Assembly (NCBI RefSeq): GCF_029626035.1
Contig: NZ_JARUBE010000003.1
Location: 4,650,001-4,714,000 of the forward strand
Origin: Micromonospora sp. WMMD980
Lineage (GTDB): Bacteria > Actinomycetota > Actinomycetes > Mycobacteriales > Micromonosporaceae
DNA length: 64,000 bases
Reading direction: 5' to 3'
The translations under genes and the position numbers were made by a program. Shown here piece by piece: positions 7,858 through 16,419 of the stretch. Position 1 is the stretch's first letter. Each line of letters starts with the position of its first letter. Under the pieces are notes generated by a model that made no database searches, was not told the origin of the DNA, and was given only the letters and a program-made list of their open reading frames with translations.

Positions 7858-8706
7858 ATGGACCTGCTGCCGATCCTGCTCGGCCTGGGCTGCGCCGCAG
7901 GCCTAATCCTCGTCGCCGACGGGCTACGCCGCCGCCCACCCGGCACTCCGACCACCCGGACACGGCAACGGTGGACGTCGGCCGACCGCACCCGGCTCCT
8001 CGCGGCCATCGTCGCCGGATTCGCCGCCGCGGCAGCGACGCGTTGGCCGGTCGCGGCGCTGCTGACCGCCGCCGCGGTGTGGGCGCTGCCCCGCGTCCTC
8101 GGCCCCGACCGGGAGCACACCCGCGCGATCGCCCGGATCGAGGCGATCGCCACCTGGGCCGAGCTGCTGCGCGACACCCTGTCCTCGGCCGCCGGCCTGG
8201 AGCAGGCCATCACCGCCACCGCCCCTGTCACACCCCAGCCCATTCGCCCCCAGGTGCAGGCCCTCGCGGGGGCGGTGCGCGGCGGAGCACGGCTGCCCGA
8301 CGCGCTGCGCGCGTTCGCCGCCGACCTCGCCGACCCCACCGCCGACCTCGTCGTGCGCGCCCTGACGCAGGCCGCCGGCTACCACGGCGGGCAACTGTCC
8401 CAGTGCCTGACCAGCCTCGCCGCCACCGCTCGCGAGCTCGCCGGAATCCGGATGCGGGTGGCCACCAAACGGGCCGCGACCCGCACGGCCGCCCGGGTCA
8501 TCACCGGCACGTCGGTGGCGATGGTCGCCGGGCTGATCCTGCTCAACCGCGGGTTCCTCGCCCCGTACCGCAGCGTCACCGGGCAGCTCGTGCTCCTCGT
8601 CGTCGGCGCGGTGTTCGCCGGCGGGTTCTGGTGGCTGGCCCGCGCCTCCCGCGTGCCGCAACCACCACGGGTGCTCTCGGCCGACCAGCCCGGGCAGGTG
8701 GCGTGA
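7858..8706 (+). CDS. tadB: TadB-like inner-membrane platform protein
   Basis: Follows TadA directly; GTG at 7852 overlaps the TadA stop and ATG at 7858 is the alternative two codons later. Two N-terminal membrane segments, a cytoplasmic T2SSF-like helical region (TWAELLRDTLSSAAGLEQAITATA ... ALTQAAGYHGGQLSQCLTSLA) and two C-terminal membrane segments match TadB. It forms the membrane platform with TadC and contacts the TadA ATPase. About 283 residues, typical length. Confidence 0.85.
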   Translation: MDLLPILLGLGCAAGLILVADGLRRRPPGTPTTRTRQRWTSADRTRLLAAIVAGFAAAAATRWPVAALLTAAAVWALPRVLGPDREHTRAIARIEAIATWAELLRDTLSSAAGLEQAITATAPVTPQPIRPQVQALAGAVRGGARLPDALRAFAADLADPTADLVVRALTQAAGYHGGQLSQCLTSLAATARELAGIRMRVATKRAATRTAARVITGTSVAMVAGLILLNRGFLAPYRSVTGQLVLLVVGAVFAGGFWWLARASRVPQPPRVLSADQPGQVA

Positions 8707-9578
8707 TGGCCGCCTTCGTGGTGGCGTGCGGCGTCGTCGCCGGGCTCGGCCTGGTCCTGGCCGGCACCGGCCTTCATCCCGCCCGGCCCAGCCTCGCCCA
8801 GGCCCTCGACGCCCTGCGCCGCACCCCGGCTGCCCCGGAAGAACCAGTGGGGGCCAGGACCCGGCTGCTCGCCGCGCCCCTGCGTGCCCTCGGCCTGCCC
8901 CGGCAGCGGATGCGCGCCGACCTCGCCGTACTCGGACGGCCGACCGCCACCCACTTGGCCGACCAGGCCCTCGCGGTCCTCGCCGGCCTGCTGCTGCCCC
9001 CGGTCGCGATGGCCGTCCTCGCCTCCGGCGGGGTCAGCTTCGCCGCCGGCATGCCGCTGTGGGCGTCGCTTGCTGGCGCGGCCGGCGGCTGGTGGCTGGC
9101 CGAGACCACCGTGCACGCCGAGGCGCAGCGGCGCCGCGACGAGCTGCGCTACGCCCTGTCCGCCGTGCTCGACCTCGTCGTCATCTCCCTCGCCGGCGGC
9201 GCCGGTCTCGAACAAGCCCTCGACGACGCCTGCGCCGACACCCACGGCTGGGCCGCCGGACGCCTGAACCGGGCCGTGGCCACCGCCCGGCTGCTGCGCA
9301 TCCCGCCCTGGCAGGCCCTCGGCCAGCTCGGCGAGGACACCGGCGTCGTCGAACTGCAGGAACTCGCCGCGACGATGAGTCTCGCCGGCACCGAAGGCGC
9401 CCGTATCCGCGACTCCCTCACCATCCGCGCCGCCACCCTGCGCGCTCACCAGGCCGCCGCCCTGGAGGCCCGGGCCAACTCCGCCACCGAACGTATGTCC
9501 ATGCCGGTCATGCTCCTGGCCGCCGCCTACATGCTGTTCCTCCTCTACCCGGCTGTCACCGCCGTCGACAGCTTCTGA
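8706..9578 (+). CDS. tadC: TadC-like inner-membrane platform protein
   Basis: The ATG overlaps the TadB stop by one base (TGATG). It has membrane segments near residues 3-20, 85-125 and 270-288, and a T2SSF-type cytoplasmic core: RRDELRYALSAVLDLVVISLAGGAGLEQALDDAC and MSLAGTEGARIRDSLTIRAATLRAHQAAALEARANSATERMSMPVML. The final VMLLAAAYMLFLLYPAV is the conserved last membrane segment of TadC. Partner of TadB and TadA. Confidence 0.87.
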   Translation: MAAFVVACGVVAGLGLVLAGTGLHPARPSLAQALDALRRTPAAPEEPVGARTRLLAAPLRALGLPRQRMRADLAVLGRPTATHLADQALAVLAGLLLPPVAMAVLASGGVSFAAGMPLWASLAGAAGGWWLAETTVHAEAQRRRDELRYALSAVLDLVVISLAGGAGLEQALDDACADTHGWAAGRLNRAVATARLLRIPPWQALGQLGEDTGVVELQELAATMSLAGTEGARIRDSLTIRAATLRAHQAAALEARANSATERMSMPVMLLAAAYMLFLLYPAVTAVDSF

Positions 9579-9605
9579 CCCCGACACACCAGAAGGAGAA
9601 ACGCC

Positions 9606-9812
9606 GTGCACCCCAGCAAGCTGATGGCCCTGCTGACCCTGGCACACCTCACCCTCGTCGACCGGGCCCGCCGGCTGCGCGACTCCGGCGACCGGGGCAG
9701 CGAGACCACCGAGAAGGTCATGTGGATCGCCCTGCTCGTCACCCTCGTCCTGGCCGTCTACGCCATCTTCCAGGGCAAGATCATCACCAAGATCACCGGA
9801 ATCAACCTCTAG
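9606..9812 (+). CDS. Flp/TadE-like small pilin
   Basis: A 68-residue protein with one hydrophobic segment (VMWIALLVTLVLAVYAIFQ) preceded by the prepilin-like DRGSETTEK, in which Glu five residues after the probable processing site is conserved in pilins. GTG start with AGAAGGAG at ideal spacing, a strong ribosome site that suits an abundant subunit. It lies between TadC and the TadE-type genes, where the Flp major pilin usually sits, and is the best candidate for the main pilus subunit and for cleavage by the peptidase at 1825-2541. Confidence 0.75.
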   Translation: MHPSKLMALLTLAHLTLVDRARRLRDSGDRGSETTEKVMWIALLVTLVLAVYAIFQGKIITKITGINL

Positions 9813-9814
9813 CC

Positions 9815-10267
9815 ATGAACCGCACGCGACGAGGCAGGCGACGCCGGCTCGGTGGTGACCGCGGGTCGGTCACCACCGAGGTGGTCCTCTACGCGCCCCT
9901 GCTGTTCCTGCTCGTCCTCGTCGGCGTGCAGTTCGCCCTGTGGGCCCTGGCCCAACTCGGCGTCCAGCACGCCGCGAACCACGCCCTGCAGACCACCAGG
10001 GTATCCGGCGGCACCGCCGCCGCCGGCCGCGCCGACGCCGCAACCATCCTCGACCAAGTCGCCGGGCAGGTCGTCGTCGACCCGCGCGTGTCGGTCACCC
10101 GCACCGCCGACACCGCCACGGTGGCCGTGGCCGGCCGGGTGCCCGCCGTCGTGCCGTTCCTGCGCCTGCAGGTCAGCACCCACGCCAGCGCCCCGGTCGA
10201 GCGTTTCCGCCCCTCGACCCTGTCGCTGGCCCCCTCGCCGCCTGGAGTGGAAGGAGACTCGACATGA
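9815..10267 (+). CDS. TadE-family pseudopilin
   Basis: Starts at ATG 9815, just after the pilin stop. The N-terminus RLGGDRGSVTTEVVLYAPLLFLLVLVGVQFALWALAQ is the TadE signature: Gly-Ser before a Glu-containing hydrophobic helix that prepilin peptidase can process. The remainder is an extracellular beta-rich domain (VSVTRTADTATVAVAGRVPAVVPF). About 150 residues. First of three consecutive TadE/TadG-like genes, all coupled by overlaps. Confidence 0.83.
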   Translation: MNRTRRGRRRRLGGDRGSVTTEVVLYAPLLFLLVLVGVQFALWALAQLGVQHAANHALQTTRVSGGTAAAGRADAATILDQVAGQVVVDPRVSVTRTADTATVAVAGRVPAVVPFLRLQVSTHASAPVERFRPSTLSLAPSPPGVEGDST

Positions 10268-10731
10268 CCCGCGAGCAGCGCCGCAGCCGACACCCACGCC
10301 GCTGGGCGCCGCGGCTGCGGGGAGACCGAGGTTCGGTCAGCGTCGAGATGGCGCTGAGCTACGTACCGCTGATGGTCCTGGCCGCCCTCGCGGTGGTGGC
10401 GTGCCTGCGCCTGGCCTCGGCCGCTATCGACGTCAACTCCGCCGCCGCCGCGGCGGCCCGCCAGGCGTCCCTCGCCCGCACCCCCGGCGAGGCCCGCGCC
10501 GCAGGCGCCGACGGTGCCTCCGCCACCCTGGCCGGGCGGGCCTTCACCTGCCAGCCGTCCACCGTCACCGTCGACCCCGGCGCGTTCGTCCCCGGCGGGC
10601 AGGTCAGCGCCACCGTGGCGTGCACCGTCCGCCTCGAAGACCTCTACGGCCTTGGCCTGCCCGGCACGATCACCATCCGCGGCACCTCACACCAGCCCCT
10701 CGACACCTACCGCGGAACAACGGCGCCATGA
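10264..10731 (+). CDS. TadE-like pseudopilin (second copy)
   Basis: ATGA overlap with the preceding gene. RLRGDRGSVSVEMALSYVPLMVLAALAVVACLRLASAAIDVNSAAAAAARQASLART is a TadE-type N-terminal helix with GSVSVE processing context, and the Ala-rich continuation is typical. Two Cys in FTCQPST and VACTVRL could pair outside the cell. Divergent from the first copy beyond the N-terminal helix. Minor pilin role inferred. Confidence 0.8.
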   Translation: MTREQRRSRHPRRWAPRLRGDRGSVSVEMALSYVPLMVLAALAVVACLRLASAAIDVNSAAAAAARQASLARTPGEARAAGADGASATLAGRAFTCQPSTVTVDPGAFVPGGQVSATVACTVRLEDLYGLGLPGTITIRGTSHQPLDTYRGTTAP

Positions 10732-11174
10732 ACCGGCTGCGTACCCGCCTGCGGCAGGCCCGCCACGACGACCGCGGCCAGATCACCCCGTGGACGATCT
10801 TCGGCGTCGTACTCGTCCTCATCCTCGCCGGCCTGGTCCTCGACCTGGGCCTGGGCATGTCGGACAAGGTGCGGCTGCTCGACGTCGCGCAGGGCGCCGC
10901 CCGGGCCGGCGCCCGCGAGATCGACCTCGCCACCTATAGGGCCACCGGCACTGTCCAGCTCCAGCCCGCCCAGGCCGCCGCAGCCGCGCGGAGCTTCGCC
11001 CAACAGGCCGGTGTCGACGGGCAGGTCACCGCGTCCGCCACCCCCACCGCCGTCACCGTCACCATCAGCGACACCCGGCCCACGCAGCTGCTGCACCTCG
11101 TCGGAATCAGCGCCCTGCCGGTGTCCGCGACCGCGACCGCCAGCCCTCTGACCGGCGTCACCGCACCGAACTGA
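10728..11174 (+). CDS. TadE/TadG-like pilus protein
   Basis: ATGA overlap with the preceding gene. RHDDRGQITPWTIFGVVLVLILAGLVLDLGLGMSDKVRLLDVAQGAARAGAREIDL resembles the TadG N-terminal region, where Asp-Arg-Gly precedes a membrane helix followed by an 'AQ.AARAGA' stretch. It is much shorter than full TadG and lacks the von Willebrand-like domain, so it is a TadG-like short form. A repetitive beta-rich tail follows (VTASATPTAVTVTISDT). Third in the pseudopilin series. Confidence 0.75.
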   Translation: MNRLRTRLRQARHDDRGQITPWTIFGVVLVLILAGLVLDLGLGMSDKVRLLDVAQGAARAGAREIDLATYRATGTVQLQPAQAAAAARSFAQQAGVDGQVTASATPTAVTVTISDTRPTQLLHLVGISALPVSATATASPLTGVTAPN

Positions 11175-11207
11175 CCAGGACCGCCACCCCAACGACCGGG
11201 AGCCCCA

Positions 11208-14200
11208 GTGTTCGCATTCCTCGCCGCCACCGCCCGCCGGCTGGCCGGACTCGGGATCCTGGTGCTGCTCACCGCCGGCGTGCCGTACGCGCTCATCCGA
11301 TACGTCGGCTGGCCGCTACCCCGCCAGGTCCCCACCTGGCAGGACGTCGGCACCGCCCTCACCTCACCGCTGACCGACGCCATGCTCGGCAACGCCGTCG
11401 TGTGCCTGCTCTGGGCGGTGTGGGCGGCGTTCATCTGGTCGCTGATCGCCGAGGTCGCCGAAACCGTCACAGGCATCCGCCTGCCGCAACCCCGAGCCAT
11501 CGCGCCGGCCCGCGGGCTCGCCGCCATCCTGGTGGCCGCCATCAGCGGCGGCGTCCTCGCCACCGCCGCCCAGGCCGCACCGACCCTCACCCAGCCAGCA
11601 CAAGCGACAACCGCCCACACCAGCGCCACCGCTACGGCCCCGGCAACCACCCTGCCCAGCAGCACCGTGCGGCTGGTGAGCACGGATGGGCACCACACGC
11701 AGACCGGGCAGGCACCCGCGTCGACGGCCGCCCTGCCGGGCATGGGAGATCCGGTGCCGGCCCGGCTGGTAGCGGGCCACGTGACGCTCGTGTCGTCCGG
11801 GCAGACCTACACCTGCGAGGTGCGGCGCGGGGACACCCTGTCGAAGATCGCCCAGCAGTGGCTCGGCGACGCCAACCGGTGGCCGGAGATCTTCGCCCTC
11901 AACCGGGGCACCCACTTCCGCGACACTGGCGGCACCCTCACCAACCCGAACCTGATCTACCCCGGCTGGACCCTGGAACTGCCCGACGACGCCACACCAC
12001 CCGCCGGCACACCCCGGACCCCGCCACCCGCCGACCCCCCGGCGGCAGGCCCTGAACAGCCGACACCCGGCACCGCCGCGCCCGCGCCGACACCACCGAG
12101 CCAACCCAATCCGCTGCCACCCGACGCGCCGTCCGTGAGCCCGTCGCCAGGCTCCACCACCCGGGCACCGCATGACGGTGACGACGGCGTAGTCCACGTC
12201 CCTTCACCGCCGGTCTCCACCGCGCCCGCTGAGCAGCCGTCGGCCTCCGGAGCCTCGACGACGCCCAGCCCCGCGGTCGACGGGCAGCAGACACCCGGGC
12301 CGCGCACGGAGGCGTCCCCCGGTGTCTCACTCGGCACCGGCAGCTGGCTCGACGCCGGGCTCGTCGCCGCGATCCTCGCGGCCGTCGCCCTCGTCTGGGC
12401 CCATCGCCGCCGCCGCTACACCCGCCGGCCCGTGTCGGTCGACCTGCGCCTGGACGACCCCGACGTGGCGCCCATGCCGCCCGTGGTGAACCAGATCCGC
12501 CGCCTGCGCCACGCCACCACGACCCCCACCGACCCGGCTGGCCACGAGGTTCCGGACGAAAACCTCGGCCTGTTCACCGACCCGGCCGGCACCGAAGCGA
12601 ACGACAAGACCGACGACGGCACCTCCGCACCGGACAGCCCTGACGCCTCCGATCAGGACGCCGGCCTGCTCGACGTCGACCGTCCGGGGATCGCCGGGCG
12701 GTACGACGAGGACGATCCTAAGACGCCGGCGCCTGCCGCGGACCCGAGCCTGGGCGATGACGCTGCGCTTCGCCCGGTGGTGCCGTCGCTGGCGCACCCG
12801 CTCGCCGCGGTCTGGCCGCCCGCCGGCCTGGGGCTCACCGGTCCCGGCGCGGAGGCCGCCGCCCGCGGGTTCATGGCCGCCGCCCTGGCCGCCGGAGGCC
12901 TCGACGCACCAGAGGACCGCACCTGGCTGGTCATGCCATCAGCGACCGCGGCGACGCTGCTCGGCGCCGGTGCCGTCGCGCTGCCCCGCACCCCGCGGCT
13001 GACCGTCACCGGTGGCCTGGACGAGGCACTCGACCTGCTCGAGGCGCAGACCCTGCACCGCAGCCGCATCGCCTACGCCCACGAGGTCGACACCGCCGCC
13101 GAGGCCCGCGCGGCGGACCCGACCGGGGAGCCGATGCCGCCAGTCCTGCTGCTGGCCGACGCCGACACCCGCCACCAGCGCACCCGTATCGCCGCGCTCC
13201 TCGCCCAGGGCCAGCGCCTTGACATCCACGGCGTGCTGCTGGGCACATGGCCCGACGGCGACACCGTCGTCGTCGCCGAAGACGGCACCACCAGCCGCGC
13301 CCACGGCGAAGGCTCCCGCCACAGCGGCCACCCGGCCGATATCGGCCGACTGGCCGTCCTCACCGCGTCCGAGACCAGCGACCTGCTCGTCACCCTCGCC
13401 GAATCCCACACCGGCCAGCCGCAGGCTCCCGCTCCGATCGAACCCGTCACCACCGCCCAGGCCACGACCGCCCCACCCGATGCGCAACCTTCTCCCGACA
13501 CCGAGCCGGCGCCAGCCGACGTCCCCGTCCGCGAGGGTAACCACCTGCCGGCATCCGGCCCCGAGCCCGTGCCCGTCGCCCCGACAGCAACAGCGGGCAG
13601 CGCCAGCAGCGAGACCGCCCCGGCCACCCAGGCAGCTCCGCCCACCGACGCCCATGCCGGCGGCGCGGACACTGCCCGCGACGGTGCGCCCTCGCCCGCC
13701 GTGGAGGAACCGGACAACGACGGCGGGGCCGAGAACAGCCAGGAGGCCAGCCACGGGAGGGTGCAGGTCTCCGTCCTGGGCACCGCCGCGATCGTCGACG
13801 TGCCGCCCGGGCCGACGCTGCGCAAGAAATCCCTCGAAGTGCTCGTCTACCTGGCCGTCCACTACGGCGACGCCTCCGCCGAGGCGATCCTCGACGACCT
13901 GCTCCCCGACGCCCCCGCCAACAAGGCACCCGGCCGGCTCTACACCTACGTGTCCGACCTGCGCACCATCATGCGCCGCACCGCAGGACGCGGCAGCTAC
14001 CTCACCCACCCCCACCAGCGCTACGTCCTCAACCGCGACGCCGTCGACGTGGACCTGTGGCGCATGCGCGCCGCGATCCGCGACGCCAACCAGGCCACCG
14101 ACCCGGCCGAGCGCCTCGCCGCGCTGCGCCGCGCGGTCGACGCCTACCGCGGGCACCTGGCCGACGGCGCCGACTACGAATGGATCGAGCCCTACCGCGA

Positions 14201-14540
14201 AGCGGTCCGGCAGCAGGCACTCGACGCCTACCTCGCCCTGGTTGACGCCCTCACCGGTGACCCCGCCGAGCAGCTCACCGTCCTGGACGCCGCGATCGGC
14301 CACAACCCGTACGCCGAAGAGCTGTACCAGCAGGCGATGCGGGCCCGCGCCGCGCTCGGGCACCTCGATGCGATCCGCAGCCTGCGCCGTTCTCTGACCC
14401 GCGCCCTCGGCGAGATTGACGCCGAACCCAGCGACGAAACCATTGCCCTGGCCGACGAGTTGGTCGCCCAGGTGCAGCGTCCCGCCCGCCGACCCGACCT
14501 GCGGCCGGCACCCCGGCCCGGTGACGGAGCCGCCGCATGA
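11208..14540 (+). CDS. Membrane protein with external LysM domain and cytoplasmic SARP (wHTH + BTAD) domain
   Basis: A 1110-residue protein with GTG start and GGGAG upstream. Three membrane segments (about 11-31, 60-82, 103-124) lead to an outside region holding a LysM domain (about 198-255: YTCEVRRGDTLSKIAQQWLGDANRWPEIFALNRG), a Pro/Thr-rich stalk, and a fourth membrane segment (about 380-398). After a long low-complexity cytoplasmic part with one folded block (about 530-720), the C-terminus (852-1095) has a SARP-type winged helix (LRKKSLEVLVYLAVHYGD ... LYTYVSDLRTIMRR) and a BTAD helical region. It could sense peptidoglycan or the pilus outside and control DNA inside; that link is inferred. 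It overlaps the next gene by four bases. Confidence 0.82.
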   Translation: MFAFLAATARRLAGLGILVLLTAGVPYALIRYVGWPLPRQVPTWQDVGTALTSPLTDAMLGNAVVCLLWAVWAAFIWSLIAEVAETVTGIRLPQPRAIAPARGLAAILVAAISGGVLATAAQAAPTLTQPAQATTAHTSATATAPATTLPSSTVRLVSTDGHHTQTGQAPASTAALPGMGDPVPARLVAGHVTLVSSGQTYTCEVRRGDTLSKIAQQWLGDANRWPEIFALNRGTHFRDTGGTLTNPNLIYPGWTLELPDDATPPAGTPRTPPPADPPAAGPEQPTPGTAAPAPTPPSQPNPLPPDAPSVSPSPGSTTRAPHDGDDGVVHVPSPPVSTAPAEQPSASGASTTPSPAVDGQQTPGPRTEASPGVSLGTGSWLDAGLVAAILAAVALVWAHRRRRYTRRPVSVDLRLDDPDVAPMPPVVNQIRRLRHATTTPTDPAGHEVPDENLGLFTDPAGTEANDKTDDGTSAPDSPDASDQDAGLLDVDRPGIAGRYDEDDPKTPAPAADPSLGDDAALRPVVPSLAHPLAAVWPPAGLGLTGPGAEAAARGFMAAALAAGGLDAPEDRTWLVMPSATAATLLGAGAVALPRTPRLTVTGGLDEALDLLEAQTLHRSRIAYAHEVDTAAEARAADPTGEPMPPVLLLADADTRHQRTRIAALLAQGQRLDIHGVLLGTWPDGDTVVVAEDGTTSRAHGEGSRHSGHPADIGRLAVLTASETSDLLVTLAESHTGQPQAPAPIEPVTTAQATTAPPDAQPSPDTEPAPADVPVREGNHLPASGPEPVPVAPTATAGSASSETAPATQAAPPTDAHAGGADTARDGAPSPAVEEPDNDGGAENSQEASHGRVQVSVLGTAAIVDVPPGPTLRKKSLEVLVYLAVHYGDASAEAILDDLLPDAPANKAPGRLYTYVSDLRTIMRRTAGRGSYLTHPHQRYVLNRDAVDVDLWRMRAAIRDANQATDPAERLAALRRAVDAYRGHLADGADYEWIEPYREAVRQQALDAYLALVDALTGDPAEQLTVLDAAIGHNPYAEELYQQAMRARAALGHLDAIRSLRRSLTRALGEIDAEPSDETIALADELVAQVQRPARRPDLRPAPRPGDGAAA

Positions 14541-14903
14541 CCGCCACACCGCTACCCCGGCACACCTCCGCCCGTACCCCGGAGATAACAGAGGCCGACC
14601 TCCGGCACCTGACCCGCCTGCGGTGGGCCGTGCGGGCGGTGCTCGCCCTCGGCGTCGCCGCGTCGATCGCGGCGAACGTCCTACACGCCCGGCCGAACCT
14701 CATCAGCCAGGTCATCGCCGCGTGGCCGCCGCTGGCGCTGCTGCTGACCGTCGAACTCATCTCCCGCGTACCCGCGGACCGCCGCGGCCTGGCCGCCGCG
14801 CGGCTGATCGCCGCCGCCGTCATCGCCGGCATCGCCGCCTGGTGGGGTCGGGTCAGGGCGCGGTGCCGGCCTTTCGGTCCGGTCGTCTCCCTGACCCGCC
14901 CGC

Positions 14904-14939
14904 CCGAACCGGACGTGCGCGTCTCCGCGCATCCGGCTC
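14904..14939 (-). ncRNA. Group II intron domain V
   Basis: On the minus strand the segment reads GAGCCGGATGCG, a GGAGAC turn, CGCACGTCCGGTTC: the catalytic hairpin with the AGC triad near its base and the classic GTCGCACGT-like strand. Its place, just after the reverse-transcriptase gene and before the 3' splice site, is as expected. Confidence 0.88.
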
Positions 14940-14961
14940 TCCACGAGCACATGCCGTCAGG

Positions 14962-16419
14962 TCAGGTGCTGGTTGTGGCCGCCGGTTGATGCCATCTGTC
15001 CCACGGGGTGGGGATCTTCGTCCCGCGGTAGCGGTAGCGGTTGATCGCCACTTTCTGCGGGTCGAACAGGGTGATCCCCTCGTGCGTCGGTTTCCATCCA
15101 GGCAGGTACCGACGGATCAGGTGCTTCCACGGCACTCCGTCGTGGCGTTTGCGTATCCACCCGAGCACTCGCCGCCAGGCGTAGCGCGACAGGTAGCCGA
15201 AGGTGGCATTGGAGACGCCGTGACGGAAGTAGTTGCACCAGCCGGCAAGCGTCGGGTTCAACGCTTGCAGCAGGTCGGACAGATGCGCGTGTGCTGTTCG
15301 TCGGGTGATCGTCCGCACCTTGCCGACGATCGAGGCCAGGGCCTTCTTCGCCGGGTAGGTGTAGACGTACCGTTTGTTCGACCCCTGCTGTCGCCGGCGC
15401 TGGATGTGCCAGCCGAGGAAGTCGAACCCCTCGTCCAGGTGGACCACCTGCGTCTTCGGCCCGGACAGGCGAAGCCCGATCCGCGCCAACACCGCAGCGA
15501 CTGTCTCCCGAAGCTCCTCGGCGTGCTCACGCCCGCCGGCCACCATGACGACGAAGTCGTCTGCGTAGCGCACCAGCCGCCAGTTGCAGCGGCCGGTGCG
15601 GAGCCGGTTGTGCCGCCGCCACGGGCTGCCCATCTCGTCCTGCCACGCCGCGACGAACCAGTCGTCGAGAGCGGACAGGGCGATGTTGGCCAGCAGCGGT
15701 GACAGGATGCCCCCTTGCGGCGTGCCAGTGCTCGTCTCCTGGTAGCCGGTATCGGCGCTGAGCACCCCGGCTTTCAGGAACGCCTTGACCAACGCCAGCA
15801 CCCGCTTGTCTGCGACCCGTCGACGCACCCGGTCCATCAAGGCCGCGTGGTCGATCGAATCGAAGCACGCCTCGATGTCCGCTTCCAGCACCCACTCGTA
15901 GCCCTTGGCGCCGAAGTGGCGGATCTCAGCGATAGCGTCGTGCGTGCGCCGTCGAGGCCGGAACCCGTACGAGCACGGGCGGAACCCGGCCTCGAAGACC
16001 GGCTCCAGCACCAGCTTCAGGGCGGCCTGGACCACCCTGTCCCGCACGGTCGGGATCCCCAGCCGGCGCAGCCTGCCGCCGGACTTGGGGATCATCCGCT
16101 CCCGCACGGGCAACGGGGTGAACGCACCGGCCTTGACGTCGGCGCGCAGCTCGGCGAGAAACTCATCCTCGCCACGCAGCACCCGAATGTAGTGGGCGGT
16201 CTGCCCGTCCACTCCGGCGGTGCGGGCACCCTTGTTCGTCCGCACCCGCTCCCACGCGACCATCAGGAACGCGGGATCGGTGACAAGGCCGAACAGATCA
16301 TCGAACCGGCGGGCCTCATCCTCGCCCGCCCATCGGTGCAGCTTCGCCTGGATCTCCAGTACCCGCCGCTCCGCCTGACCCAACTCGGGCCACCCGGACG
16401 GCGGCGCGCCAGTATTCAC
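14962..16419 (-). CDS. ltrA: Group II intron reverse transcriptase/maturase
   Basis: A 485-residue protein. The RT blocks are all present: TAGVDGQT, GRLRRLGIPTVRDRVVQAALKLVLEPVFE, SYGFRPRRRTHDAI, EADIEACFDSIDH, GTPQGGILSPLLANIALSALD, and the catalytic RYADDFVVMV (about residues 283-292). The maturase (X) region follows with the LNPTLAGWCNYFRHGVS block. No C-terminal HNH endonuclease zinc motif is visible, so target-site priming may use other primers. It lies inside the intron and on the intron's sense strand. The protein helps splicing and reverse-transcribes the intron into DNA. Confidence 0.95.
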   Translation of the reverse strand: MNTGAPPSGWPELGQAERRVLEIQAKLHRWAGEDEARRFDDLFGLVTDPAFLMVAWERVRTNKGARTAGVDGQTAHYIRVLRGEDEFLAELRADVKAGAFTPLPVRERMIPKSGGRLRRLGIPTVRDRVVQAALKLVLEPVFEAGFRPCSYGFRPRRRTHDAIAEIRHFGAKGYEWVLEADIEACFDSIDHAALMDRVRRRVADKRVLALVKAFLKAGVLSADTGYQETSTGTPQGGILSPLLANIALSALDDWFVAAWQDEMGSPWRRHNRLRTGRCNWRLVRYADDFVVMVAGGREHAEELRETVAAVLARIGLRLSGPKTQVVHLDEGFDFLGWHIQRRRQQGSNKRYVYTYPAKKALASIVGKVRTITRRTAHAHLSDLLQALNPTLAGWCNYFRHGVSNATFGYLSRYAWRRVLGWIRKRHDGVPWKHLIRRYLPGWKPTHEGITLFDPQKVAINRYRYRGTKIPTPWDRWHQPAATTST

